Shown one piece after another: positions 9,126 to 17,251 of a stretch of DNA of 64,000 nucleotides. The notes under the pieces were generated by a model that saw nothing but the letters and a program-made list of their open reading frames with translations, was not told the DNA's origin and searched no databases. The DNA comes from Vagococcus fluvialis (lineage in GTDB: Bacteria; Bacillota; Bacilli; Lactobacillales; Vagococcaceae): the NCBI RefSeq assembly GCF_003337315.1, contig NZ_QPJV01000005.1, positions 62,001 to 126,000 of the forward strand, given 5' to 3'. Both the position numbers and the translations under genes were made by a program. Numbering within the stretch: the stretch's first letter is position 1; every line of letters starts with the position of its first letter.

Positions 9126-10262
9126 ATGGATTTCATTTTAAAAATTGCTTTTCGTTTATTTTTAACAATGATCCTAGCTTTTTTACTAACTCCTTTAATA
9201 AAAAAATTAGCCTTTAAAATAGGTGCAGTAGATAAACCAAACTCTAGAAGAGTCAACAAGGTAGCTATGCCCACTGCTGGTGGCTTAGCTATTTATATTG
9301 CCTTTTCCATTTCAGTCTTATTTTTCTTCCCAGATCTTATTCCAATGAAATACGCTATTCATTTAGTTGTTTCTTCTGGAATCGTCGTAGTCACTGGACT
9401 AATTGATGATATCTTTGAATTAAAACCTAGACAAAAATTACTAGGAGTTACTCTTGCTGCTCTTTATGTTTGTTTTGTTTTTGATGTCACTGTAAGTACG
9501 ATTAGCTTGCCTCACATAGGTGCTATTCCCCTTCAGTGGTTAAGTTATCCCTTCACCATACTTTGGATTGCTGGTTTAACCAATGCGATTAACTTAGTAG
9601 ATGGTTTAGATGGTTTAGCATCTGGGATTTCAATCATCGCCTTAACAACAATTGGTATTATAGGATATGTGGCTTCTGCAACTGATGCAGTGAAACTTCA
9701 AGTACCACTAACTATTTTTATTCTATTAATGAGTGTGCTAGGATTTTTCCCTTTTAACTTTTATCCAGCTAAAATTTTCCTTGGAGACACAGGAGCCTTG
9801 CTTCTTGGATTTTTAATTTCAGTGCTCTCGATACAAGGTCTTAAAAATGCAACGTTGATTACTTTAATTACACCTTTAGTTATTTTAGGTGTTCCTATTA
9901 CTGATACTCTGTTTGCCATGATAAGAAGAAAGCTAAATAACAGACCCATCTCATCAGCTGATAAGATGCATTTACATCATCGCTTAATTTCACTCGGCTT
10001 TACCCATCGCGGTGCTGTGTTGACTATTTATTCTATGGCAATTATTTTTTCAGTTATTGCGATGTTGTACATGTTTACTAATACACTGGCGACGATTTTA
10101 TTAACCATTGCTTGTTTATTTGGACTTCAAATGTTTATTGAGTTAATCGGTTTAACAGGTGTTGATAAACAGCCCCTTTTAAACTCTCTGAAATATTTAG
10201 GAAATAAAGCTTATCGCAATAGTGTCAAACAAAAAAGAAAAGAGAAGAAAAAGAAAGATTAG
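9126..10262 (+). CDS. tagO: Undecaprenyl-phosphate GlcNAc-1-phosphate transferase (TagO/WecA)
   Basis: A 378-residue polytopic MraY/WecA-family enzyme. It shows KIGAVDKPNSRRVNKVAMPTAGG at the N-terminus, the DDIFELKP aspartate motif, NAINLVDGLDGLASG, FPFNFYPAKIFLGDTGALLLGF and the HLHHRL histidine motif that marks WecA/TagO enzymes acting on UDP-GlcNAc. It makes GlcNAc-PP-undecaprenol, the lipid start of wall teichoic acid, so it supplies the substrate for the neighbouring TagA. The C-terminus is strongly basic (KQKRKEKKKKD). It is transcribed alone and closed by a terminator overlapping its stop. Confidence 0.93.
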   Translation: MDFILKIAFRLFLTMILAFLLTPLIKKLAFKIGAVDKPNSRRVNKVAMPTAGGLAIYIAFSISVLFFFPDLIPMKYAIHLVVSSGIVVVTGLIDDIFELKPRQKLLGVTLAALYVCFVFDVTVSTISLPHIGAIPLQWLSYPFTILWIAGLTNAINLVDGLDGLASGISIIALTTIGIIGYVASATDAVKLQVPLTIFILLMSVLGFFPFNFYPAKIFLGDTGALLLGFLISVLSIQGLKNATLITLITPLVILGVPITDTLFAMIRRKLNNRPISSADKMHLHHRLISLGFTHRGAVLTIYSMAIIFSVIAMLYMFTNTLATILLTIACLFGLQMFIELIGLTGVDKQPLLNSLKYLGNKAYRNSVKQKRKEKKKKD

Positions 10263-10284
10263 TCTACATGGCTAATCTTTTTTA
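10254..10284 (+). terminator. Terminator of tagO
   Basis: AAAGATTAG (10254-10262) pairs with CTAATCTTT (10272-10280), followed by further T residues. The 5' arm overlaps the tagO stop codon. Confidence 0.8.
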
Positions 10285-10294
10285 TTTGTATTTT

Positions 10295-10312
10295 TTGTTG
10301 ACATGTTAACAA
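10295..10312 (+). promoter_or_regulatory. Operator-like palindrome containing a perfect -35 box
   Basis: TTGTTGACATGTTAACAA is an 18-bp palindrome with a single mismatched pair. It contains a perfect TTGACA -35 (10298-10303). It lies 43 bp before the decayed azoreductase gene that is followed by a decayed MarR gene, exactly where a MarR repressor would bind. The -10 is weak (GATTTA at 17 bases). Confidence 0.5.
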
Positions 10313-10354
10313 TTTATTGAGATTTATTCTCAGTGAATAAACAGGAGGCGTAAC

Positions 10355-10617
10355 ATGGCAAAATTATTAATTATTCAAGCACAGCCTAAAACAGATGCTT
10401 TTCATATTCTTTAGACGTAACGCAGACTTTTATTGACTCTTATCTAACACACAACCCAACAGACACTGTCACGATTAGAAATGTCTTTACAGATGGCGTG
10501 CCACCGATTAATGATTTAACTTTTGAGGCGTGAATAAAAATGAAACAATCTGAAAAAGCTATTGATATTTTAAACACAGCTAAAGTTCAAACTACACTGC
10601 TTGCGGCAACATTTTAA
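10355..10617 (+). pseudogene. Remnant of an FMN-dependent NADH azoreductase / quinone reductase gene
   Basis: A good GGAGG site precedes ATG at 10355 (MAKLLIIQAQPKTDAF), the typical azoreductase start. A stop comes after 19 codons. In a shifted frame the family sequence continues (SLDVTQTFIDSYLTHNP, RNVFTDGVPPINDLTF), then shifts again (SEKAIDILNTAKV). Only about 85 of the usual 200 residues remain, so the 3' two thirds are deleted. The reading of family is from N-terminal similarity only. Confidence 0.65.
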
Positions 10618-10630
10618 GGAAGGTGATTTG

Positions 10631-11033
10631 ATGAATGTGCTAGAAGCAAATATCTTTGATACAATGACCTATTTAAGATACGGAGATCCTTTAGAAAGAA
10701 ATCAGAAATGGTTATTAAAGAAAATAGATACACCTGAATTACAAGAGTTAGCTGAAAAACTTTCTATTTTAAGCAGTCAAGTATTAAATGAGATTGCTAG
10801 AAATAATAATCAAAGTGCTGCTGATATTGCTAATGAATTAAATGTCACACGTGGTGGTATTTCCCAAGTTGCTAAAAGGTTATAATTCAAGACGATGCTA
10901 TTTTTCAAGCCCATCTAAAACTACTTAAAGGAATTGAGAAACAACATTTTGCTACTATCCGTTCTTTCAATGAAGTAGAACAAACAGCATCTTTAACTAT
11001 TTAGAAAAAGTTAGTGCGTTGTCTGTAAAATAG
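10631..11033 (+). pseudogene. Remnant of a MarR family regulator gene
   Basis: An open frame from ATG 10631 (site AAGGTGATTTG) encodes 84 residues with the MarR-like N-terminal helices and a helix-turn-helix (SAADIANELNVTRGGISQVAKRL), then stops. Past this point another frame gives FQAHLKLLKGIEKQHFATI, a typical MarR dimerisation helix, and a third frame gives YLEKVSALSVK before a stop at 11033. The wing region between them is missing. At least two frameshifts plus a deletion make it non-functional, although the first 84 residues could still be expressed. Confidence 0.7.
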
Positions 11034-11037
11034 AAAA

Positions 11038-11075
11038 GAAGTCTTAATGAATTTTTAGTAATTCATTAAGACTTC
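11038..11075. terminator. Strong hairpin terminator at the end of the BrkB gene
   Basis: Sixteen-base perfect arms (11038-11053 and 11060-11075) with a six-base loop. T-rich sequence flanks both sides, so it can stop transcription from either direction. It overlaps the last three codons of the minus-strand gene. Confidence 0.85.
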
Positions 11076-11983
11076 TTTTCTTCTTTTGTTGCCATTTTAG
11101 ATTCTATAAAATCTCCTAGGACACTTCTCTTCGAGCAAATTCCGCCGTAAACTAGCTTTTCAATAGTGACATTAATGACACCACCTACAATGATTAAGGT
11201 AGCTGCGATATTTAGCCATAAGATAAAGAAGATAACACTCCCAATAGCCCCATAACTATTGATTCTTTTAGAAAAATAACTAATATAGATACTATAAAAT
11301 TGTGTTACTAACATCCAACCAATTGTTGTAAAAACAGCTCCTGGTAAAATAGTTCTAAAATGAACTTTCGCACTAGGTACAAAATAATACAGCATAATTA
11401 AAATAACTAGTAATACAGATGAGGTTAATGGCCATCTTAAGGTTTTAAACGTTGTTAATATTTCCTCTGGCAAACCAAAGATAGGTAAAACATATTCTAA
11501 TACAGTTTGACCAAATCCCATAATTAGTAATAAGAAGAAAATACTAAGCATCAGTAGAAAAACCATTAAGAAAGAAAATAATCTTCTTAAAAATTGTAAT
11601 TTTTCTTTTTCCACGCCATAAGCTTTATCAAGACTTATTCTAATACCATTAATCCCTTTACTTACTGCCCAAAAGGTACCAATAGCAGAAATAGATAAAA
11701 GCCCACCACTACTTGTTTTAAGTAAACTACTAACTGTCTCACTAACCGTATTATAAACATAAGGCGGTAGTAACTCTTGAATGTAGGGTAACACATTTTG
11801 ATCATTTAAATTTAAATAGGGTAAAATGTTTCCCAATGCAATCAGCAAGGGAAAAAAGGATAGTAGTAAATAATAAGTAATAACAATCGCATAGATATTT
11901 ACTTCTGCCTGTTGAAATGTATCTATAAATATTTTAAAAGACTCTTTCCAACTAGGTCTTTTTTCTGCTTGCTCTTCTTGCAT
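11066..11983 (-). CDS. YihY/BrkB family membrane protein
   Basis: A 305-residue polytopic membrane protein of the YihY/virulence factor BrkB family: ITYYLLLSFFPLLIALGNILPYL near the start, a conserved LLSISAIGTFWAVSKGINGIRISLDKAYGV segment, and about six membrane helices in total. Once annotated as ribonuclease BN, the family has no confirmed enzyme activity. It starts 15 bp after the methionine aminopeptidase stop and is probably cotranscribed with it; I infer no functional link. Confidence 0.9.
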   Translation of the reverse strand: MQEEQAEKRPSWKESFKIFIDTFQQAEVNIYAIVITYYLLLSFFPLLIALGNILPYLNLNDQNVLPYIQELLPPYVYNTVSETVSSLLKTSSGGLLSISAIGTFWAVSKGINGIRISLDKAYGVEKEKLQFLRRLFSFLMVFLLMLSIFFLLLIMGFGQTVLEYVLPIFGLPEEILTTFKTLRWPLTSSVLLVILIMLYYFVPSAKVHFRTILPGAVFTTIGWMLVTQFYSIYISYFSKRINSYGAIGSVIFFILWLNIAATLIIVGGVINVTIEKLVYGGICSKRSVLGDFIESKMATKEEKKS

Positions 11984-11998
11984 ATTCTTACTCCTTGA

Positions 11999-12748
11999 TT
12001 AGTCCTGTAATGTTAGGATTCTTGGACCTTCTTTTGTAATTGCTAAAGTGTGCTCATATTGGCATGAAAGTCCTCCATCACGAGTTCTAGCTGTCCAACC
12101 ATTATTATCCATTTTCATTTGCCATGTACCTGTGTTTACCATTGGCTCGATTGTAATAACCATACCTTCTTTTAAGCGTAGGCCTTTTCCTTTTTCGCCG
12201 TAATGAGGTACTTGAGGTGCTTCGTGGATTGTTGGTCCAATACCGTGTCCAATAAAATCTCTAACAACTGCTAAATTTTCACCTTCAACATAAGTTTGAA
12301 TGGCATGACCGATGTCACCAATTCTATTTCCAACTTGAGCTTGCTCGATACCTAAGTATAAAGCTTTTTCTGTTACTTCCATTAAACGGTCAATTTCAGG
12401 TGTTGATTTTCCTACAACGTAAGACCAACATGAGTCAGACATTGCGCCTTTATATTCAACACACATATCAACTTTAATTAAATCTCCGTCTTTCAGGACT
12501 TCTTTTCTTGGGAAACCATGACAAATTTCGTCATTAATACTACAACATGTTGCATATTTATATCCTTCAAAGCCAATTTGCGCTGCAATAGCATCATTTT
12601 TCTTAATCATGTCATGAACAAATAATTCAATGTCCCAACTTGTAATTCCTGGTTTAATAAAATCACGTAATGCGCGGTGTACACTAGCTAAGACAGCTCC
12701 AGAATCAGCCATCATATCAATTTCTCTTGGTGATTTTAATGTAATCAT
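11999..12748 (-). CDS. map: Type I methionine aminopeptidase
   Basis: The product removes the N-terminal methionine from new proteins. The metal ligands of the pita-bread fold are present: KVDMCVEYKGAMSDSCW (two Asp), FIGHGIGPTIHEAPQ (His), ITIEPM (Glu) and CQYEHTLAI (Glu). I chose ATG 12748 (MITLKSPREIDMM), preceded by GTGGGGAA at a good distance; a GTG five codons upstream is less likely. The length of 249 residues is normal for bacterial type I enzymes. Confidence 0.93.
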   Translation of the reverse strand: MITLKSPREIDMMADSGAVLASVHRALRDFIKPGITSWDIELFVHDMIKKNDAIAAQIGFEGYKYATCCSINDEICHGFPRKEVLKDGDLIKVDMCVEYKGAMSDSCWSYVVGKSTPEIDRLMEVTEKALYLGIEQAQVGNRIGDIGHAIQTYVEGENLAVVRDFIGHGIGPTIHEAPQVPHYGEKGKGLRLKEGMVITIEPMVNTGTWQMKMDNNGWTARTRDGGLSCQYEHTLAITKEGPRILTLQD

Positions 12749-12897
12749 ATTTTTATTCCCCACTTTCTCTTAAATAGCAATCCCATTTTAGCACAATGCT
12801 TACTGGACAACAAATTATCACAAACAAATTGAATTGAAAATTATCATTATTTTGATATAATTTTGATAGTCTTAAAAATACGAAGGGAGCTTTTTTA

Positions 12898-13347
12898 ATG
12901 ACTCTTGCTAAAATAGTTTATGCTAGCTTAACAGGTAATACTGAAGAAATAGCCGATATTGTTGCTGAAAGTTTAGAAGATCAAGGTATCGAAGTAGAAA
13001 TTAATGAATGTACTCAAGTTGACGCCTCTGATTTTTTAGATGCTGATATTTGTATTGTTGCTTCTTATACATATGATGATTTTGAACTACCTGATGAAAT
13101 TATCGATTTCCATGAAGAATTATTAGAACTAGATCTATCTGGTAAAACATATGGTGTTGTTGGTAGTGGTGATACTTTTTATGAATACTTCTGTCAAGTT
13201 GTAGATCAATTTGATAAAGCCTTTGCTTCTGTTAATGCCACTAAAGGTGCTGAATCAGTCAAAATAGAGCTAGCTGCTGAAGAAGATGATATTGTAGCTT
13301 TAGAAGTTTTTACTAAATCTTTAATTGAAACTCATAACAATCAATAA
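12898..13347 (+). CDS. Flavodoxin
   Basis: A 149-residue FMN electron carrier. The phosphate-binding loop SLTGNTEEIAD lies at residues 10-20, and the later FMN contacts (ASYTYDDFELPDEI and VVGSGDTFYEYFC) are in place. The protein is acidic, as usual. It stands alone between map and a TetR regulator gene, with its own GAAGGGAGC ribosome site and a large terminator hairpin. The partner reductase cannot be told from context. Confidence 0.92.
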   Translation: MTLAKIVYASLTGNTEEIADIVAESLEDQGIEVEINECTQVDASDFLDADICIVASYTYDDFELPDEIIDFHEELLELDLSGKTYGVVGSGDTFYEYFCQVVDQFDKAFASVNATKGAESVKIELAAEEDDIVALEVFTKSLIETHNNQ

Positions 13348-13351
13348 GCAC

Positions 13352-13429
13352 AAAAAAAGCCTACCTAAAATGTAGTAACCTCTAAAAATTAACCTTTTAG
13401 AGATAGCTACAAAATTGAGGCTTTTTTTA
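13352..13429 (+). terminator. Branched hairpin terminator after flavodoxin
   Basis: Outer arms AAAAAAGCCT and AGGCTTTTTTT enclose an inner hairpin (TGTAG..CTCTAAAA / TTTTAGAG..CTACA). The T run follows directly. Confidence 0.75.
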
Positions 13430-13510
13430 TTTGTATTAGTTGTAGCAAGTATATCTATAAGATTAGATAATACTGCATTACTTGAACATTTCTATGCCAA
13501 AAATTAGATA

Positions 13511-14089
13511 TTACATTGTAATAGTAAAGTTTGGATTGTTTTTAAGCGATTTGTTCACTAATTTAACGATTTGGATGATTTCTTCATTTGTTGCATTCAT
13601 ACGTCCACTTGTTGCTAATGAAGCAAGACCTGTAGCTGTAATCCAGTTGCTTAAAAAAGCCGTATGAAGTGACTCATCATTCATATCCTTATACTCTTCA
13701 CGTTCTTTAGCTCTTTCTGAGAACATTTGGAATCCAAATTCGTTAAGTAACTTACCATCAGCATGATCTTCAACAAAAAGTGCTCTAAATAACATTTTCT
13801 CTTTCTTAGCAAAATCTACGTAATTAAGAGTTAAATCAATTATTGAATCGCCTGAAATTTCTCTACTGAAAATTTCATCTCTAAGATAAGTCTCTACTTC
13901 TTCAAAAAAAGCTTCTCTTAGTTCATCCATGTTTTTAAATTCTAAATAAATCGGTTGTGTTGAGCTTTTCATCTTACTTGCAATATTTCTTGCTGTAAAA
14001 CCAGAAAATCCTTCTGTGGAAACGACTTCATGAGCTGCATTTAAAATATGTTCTCTTGTAATTGTTTTCCGTCTAGCCAATTGATTCAC
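13511..14089 (-). CDS. TetR/AcrR family transcriptional regulator
   Basis: 192 residues with an N-terminal TetR helix-turn-helix: TREHILNAAHEVVSTEGFSGFTARNIASKMKSSTQPIYLEFKNMDELREAFFEE. The ligand-binding part is not assignable to a subfamily. Its divergent neighbour 230 bp away is pepS; the target may be that gene, itself, or something distant. No clear palindrome was seen in the spacer. Confidence 0.88.
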   Translation of the reverse strand: MNQLARRKTITREHILNAAHEVVSTEGFSGFTARNIASKMKSSTQPIYLEFKNMDELREAFFEEVETYLRDEIFSREISGDSIIDLTLNYVDFAKKEKMLFRALFVEDHADGKLLNEFGFQMFSERAKEREEYKDMNDESLHTAFLSNWITATGLASLATSGRMNATNEEIIQIVKLVNKSLKNNPNFTITM

Positions 14090-14256
14090 CTTCCTATTTT
14101 ATCCACAATATTTATAATAAAAAAACTTTTTTGTTCTTCTATTTACAAGTTATTGTATCATGATTTTCAAATAATACCAATTATTTTAAGAGAATTTTGT
14201 AATTTTTTAAGTTTTTTTTCATACTTTAAGGTCGGATATGCTAAATTTGTCTTCAT

Positions 14257-14265
14257 TGCTATAAT
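14257..14265 (+). promoter_or_regulatory. Extended -10 promoter of pepS
   Basis: TGCTATAAT is a TGn-extended perfect -10, 53 bases before the pepS start. Confidence 0.5.
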
Positions 14266-14318
14266 GCTATTCTTATGCTAGTATTTATAGAAAATAACTT
14301 ATTATTAGGGGGAAAAAA

Positions 14319-15557
14319 ATGGTATTGTCAAATTTTGATACGTTATTAAAAAAATATGCACAACTTATTACTGAGATTGGGGTAAATGTCCAAAAATCTC
14401 ACACAGTTGTTGTTCAAATTCAAGTAGAGCAAGCGCCTTTAGCTCGCTACATCGTTAAAGAGGCCTACAAATTAGGAGCTAAGCAAGTGATTGTTCAATG
14501 GACTGACGATATTGTTAGTCGCGAAACATTCATCAATGCTGATGACAGTGTTTTAGAAACAGTTCCCGAATCAAAAATCATGGAAATGAATGAGTGGGTT
14601 GAAGCTGGTGCAAGTCGTATTAGTGTTGTTTCACAAAACCCTGATGCCTATGCTGGTGTGGATAATGACCGTTTATCTACTTATCAATTAGCTATGGGTA
14701 AAGCTATGATGCCACTTCGCCAAGCAACTCAATCAAACAAAGTTAGTTGGTTAGTAGTTGCTGCTGCTGGAAGTGATTGGGCTAAAAAAGTATTCCCAGA
14801 ACTAAAATCATCAGACGAACAAGTAGATGCATTATGGGATGCTATTTTTAAAGCTACTCGTATGTATGAAACTGATCCAGTTGCTACATGGCATGCACAT
14901 GACAAATTATTAACAGATAAGGCAAATGAATTAAATGCTGAGCAATTTGATTCTCTACATTATACAGCTCCAGGTACTGATTTAATTATCGGTTTACCTG
15001 AAAACCACAACTGGGAAGGCGCTGGAAGTATTAACGCTCGCGGGGAACGTTTTATTGCCAACATGCCAACTGAGGAAGTTTTCACTGCTCCAGATAACCG
15101 TCGTATTGACGGAGTTGTTACGAGTACTAAACCACTTAGCTACTCTGGAAACACAATCGAAAACATGACCTTTACATTTAAAGATGGCCGTGTTGTTGAT
15201 GTAAAAGCTGAAAAAGGCGAAGATGTTCTTAAAAAATTATTAGATACAGATGAAGGAGCTAAAAGTTTAGGTGAAGTTGCATTAGTACCTGACAGCTCTC
15301 CTATCTCTCAATCAGGTATTACATTCTTCAATACTTTATTTGACGAAAATGCCTCTAACCATTTAGCTTTAGGTTCTGCTTATGCCTTTAGTTTACAAGG
15401 TGGAACTGAAATGAGTGAGGAAGAGTTAAAAGCTGCTGGATTAAACCGTAGCCAAACTCACGTTGATTTCATGATTGGTTCAAAAGAAATGAACATTGAT
15501 GGTATTAAAAAAGATGGCTCACGTGTTCCTATTTTTAGAAATGGTGAATGGGCTTAA
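14319..15557 (+). CDS. pepS: M29 family aminopeptidase (PepS/AmpS)
   Basis: 412 residues with the thermophilic M29 aminopeptidase layout. The catalytic half contains GLPENHNWEGAGSINARGERFIANMPTEEVFTAPD, with metal-binding Glu and His; ALVPDSSPISQSGITFFNTLFDENASNHLALGSAYA and NRSQTHVDFMIGS complete the metal site. It is a cytoplasmic enzyme that trims peptides, part of amino-acid supply in lactic acid bacteria. The gene is monocistronic between an extended -10 promoter and a bidirectional terminator. Confidence 0.93.
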   Translation: MVLSNFDTLLKKYAQLITEIGVNVQKSHTVVVQIQVEQAPLARYIVKEAYKLGAKQVIVQWTDDIVSRETFINADDSVLETVPESKIMEMNEWVEAGASRISVVSQNPDAYAGVDNDRLSTYQLAMGKAMMPLRQATQSNKVSWLVVAAAGSDWAKKVFPELKSSDEQVDALWDAIFKATRMYETDPVATWHAHDKLLTDKANELNAEQFDSLHYTAPGTDLIIGLPENHNWEGAGSINARGERFIANMPTEEVFTAPDNRRIDGVVTSTKPLSYSGNTIENMTFTFKDGRVVDVKAEKGEDVLKKLLDTDEGAKSLGEVALVPDSSPISQSGITFFNTLFDENASNHLALGSAYAFSLQGGTEMSEEELKAAGLNRSQTHVDFMIGSKEMNIDGIKKDGSRVPIFRNGEWA

Positions 15558-15583
15558 ATACAAGTTGTTATAAAAGTTCTCAT

Positions 15584-15621
15584 AAAAAAGAAGCTAACTA
15601 TAAAAAGTTAGCTTCTTTTTT
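15584..15621. terminator. Bidirectional terminator between pepS and the deacetylase gene
   Basis: Perfect 16-base arms (15584-15599 / 15606-15621) with A and T runs at the outer ends serve both converging genes. The right arm overlaps the deacetylase stop by two bases. Confidence 0.88.
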
Positions 15622-16483
15622 AATCAACAGGACGATTATCTCCTATACCGTAATAATTATGAGGTTTTGTTGGCGAATTAAGTAAATTACTAATGGTTAC
15701 AATTTCATAATTTTGACCTTTTAGAAATGTAATAATTTCTGGCAAAGCGTCAATCGTCGCTGGGTGAATATCATGCATTAAAATAATTGAACCTGGATAA
15801 ACACCTTGTTTGACCTGTTTAATAATATTATGTTTATCTTTTGAAACCCAGTCTTGTGTATCCACTGACCACTCAATCAGCGGACGATTCACAACTTCAG
15901 CCACTGCCTTATTAGCAGCTCCATAAGGTGGTCTAACATATTTTGGCTTCTCACCTGTCACTTTTTCAATTGCCTCATCACTTTCTTTGATATCTTTTTC
16001 CAGTTCTTTTCTACTGGCTTTTGTTAGCTCTTGATGATTGTGTGTATGACTACCAATTTCGTGATTTCTTTTTTGGATCTCTTTTACAATATTAGGATGT
16101 TTTGGTACATTTTGACCTAATAAGAAAAATGTTGCTGATACTTGCTGTTCTTCTAATATATTTAATATTTGCGGTGTATATTCCCCGTGCGGCCCATCAT
16201 CAAAGGTTAGAGCCACAGCTCGTCTTTTTTCTTTATTGATAGTTTCTGTCGTCACACTCTCTGTCGTCTCTGACACTTTTCTAATTGTCTCTTTTGTTGA
16301 ATTTTCTAAATTTGTAGTAGTTTCTGATTCCTTAATAAGGCTGCTTTTTACCAGCCCTTCTGTTGATTCTTTTGTTTCTGGTAACAACTCTCCTACTACT
16401 TGCAAATAAAACTTACTTAAGCCAACTGAGGCAATCGTAATTGCCAACAAACTCAAGATAATTATCTTTTGATTTTTCCCCAT
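15620..16483 (-). CDS. Exported polysaccharide deacetylase (NodB domain)
   Basis: 287 residues: an N-terminal membrane anchor (about 5-27), a Ser/Thr/Glu-rich stalk to about residue 90, then a carbohydrate esterase 4 domain. Catalytic motifs are visible: TFDDGPHGEYTP (motif 1), HNHQE within SHTHNHQEL (motif 2), RPPYGA (motif 3), DTQDW (motif 4) and ILMHDIHPAT (motif 5). Such enzymes deacetylate peptidoglycan GlcNAc or related glycans and give lysozyme resistance. It lies just downstream of an LCP / two-component operon and carries the same direct-repeat site upstream, so it is probably controlled by that system. Confidence 0.92.
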   Translation of the reverse strand: MGKNQKIIILSLLAITIASVGLSKFYLQVVGELLPETKESTEGLVKSSLIKESETTTNLENSTKETIRKVSETTESVTTETINKEKRRAVALTFDDGPHGEYTPQILNILEEQQVSATFFLLGQNVPKHPNIVKEIQKRNHEIGSHTHNHQELTKASRKELEKDIKESDEAIEKVTGEKPKYVRPPYGAANKAVAEVVNRPLIEWSVDTQDWVSKDKHNIIKQVKQGVYPGSIILMHDIHPATIDALPEIITFLKGQNYEIVTISNLLNSPTKPHNYYGIGDNRPVD

Positions 16484-16537
16484 TTTTTCTACCTACCTTT
16501 AATAATTTTCTTTACTAAAGAAAAGATAACAACTAAT

Positions 16538-16554
16538 TGTATCTAGTTTGTATC
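16538..16554 (-). promoter_or_regulatory. Direct-repeat site for the adjacent response regulator (deacetylase promoter)
   Basis: On the minus strand GATACA occurs twice, 11 bp apart (GATACAAACTAGATACA), 55 bases before the deacetylase start. TATCTT follows nine bases later as a possible -10. The same arrangement stands upstream of the LCP/two-component operon at 20847-20863. An 11-bp direct repeat replacing the -35 is typical of OmpR-family activators. Confidence 0.6.
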
Positions 16555-16570
16555 AAATAGCAGGTAAAAT

Positions 16571-16610
16571 AAAAAAATCAGAAAAAAGTAAGAATTACTT
16601 TCTTCTGATT
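16571..16610 (-). terminator. Terminator of the LCP / two-component operon
   Basis: AATCAGAA (16576-16583) pairs with TTCTGATT (16603-16610), with further inner pairing. The minus strand then reads T at 16577-16571. The arm overlaps the end of the 218-residue gene. Confidence 0.75.
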
Positions 16611-17251
16611 GCTTGTGGCTCAGTAGCATCAATAACCACCGAGGTATTAAAATAGTACATTCCTTTTTCAAAGGTAAAATCAACTTTCTCCCCATCTTTT
16701 AAAACTACTTCATATGAGCCTTGGTGTTCCTTAGTTTCTTTTTCCTCTAATCCTAAATAGTTCAAATGTTTTTTGATTAATTCCTTCTGATTAACTTCAT
16801 TAATTGGTTGATAATCGTGGAATGATAACTGGACTATTTTTTCGGTTTCATCATCAATGATGTAATTCCCGTAAAAATAAGGCATCTCTGGAATAATAAA
16901 CTGACCACGCCAAAAGACAGTACCTTCATAAATAACTGGTTCAATAAAAACAGGTATGATATTTTGAGTTGGCAACTCTAAGGTGCTGAATAGTTTTCTA
17001 AGTTCTTTATCAGCAACAGTTAGTTTTTCCTTCTCTAAATAGTGTTCTTCTGAACTTCGGTATTCCCTATTAACTAACTCTAGCTTAGAACTTAATTTTT
17101 TCTCTTTAGATGGCTCGTTTTTAGTTCGATTAACACTGACAATTTCCTTTGATTGATAGATACTCAACTCAATCAATTTAGGCGCAATAAATAAAGCTAA
17201 TAATAGTAAAAAAAGGCTTAGGAGAACAAATAAAGTTGTTTTTTTCTTCAT
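16595..17251 (-). CDS. Membrane-anchored exported protein of the two-component operon, unknown function
   Basis: I do not recognise this 218-residue protein. It has one hydrophobic helix (residues 5-27), a charged linker and a folded-looking extracytoplasmic part with aromatic motifs (FWRGQFIIPEMPYFYGNYIID, FEKGMYYFNTSVVID). There is no lipobox. The stop of the kinase gene overlaps its start, so it is the last gene of an LCP-membrane protein-regulator-kinase operon. By position it could tune the kinase from outside, like the YycH/YycI class, but there is no sequence support for homology. Confidence 0.8.
   Translation of the reverse strand: MKKKTTLFVLLSLFLLLLALFIAPKLIELSIYQSKEIVSVNRTKNEPSKEKKLSSKLELVNREYRSSEEHYLEKEKLTVADKELRKLFSTLELPTQNIIPVFIEPVIYEGTVFWRGQFIIPEMPYFYGNYIIDDETEKIVQLSFHDYQPINEVNQKELIKKHLNYLGLEEKETKEHQGSYEVVLKDGEKVDFTFEKGMYYFNTSVVIDATEPQAIRRK

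Noticed and set aside
13482-13667. Small plus-strand protein downstream of flavodoxin
   Set aside because: It lies antisense to the end of the TetR gene, beyond the flavodoxin terminator and without ribosome site.
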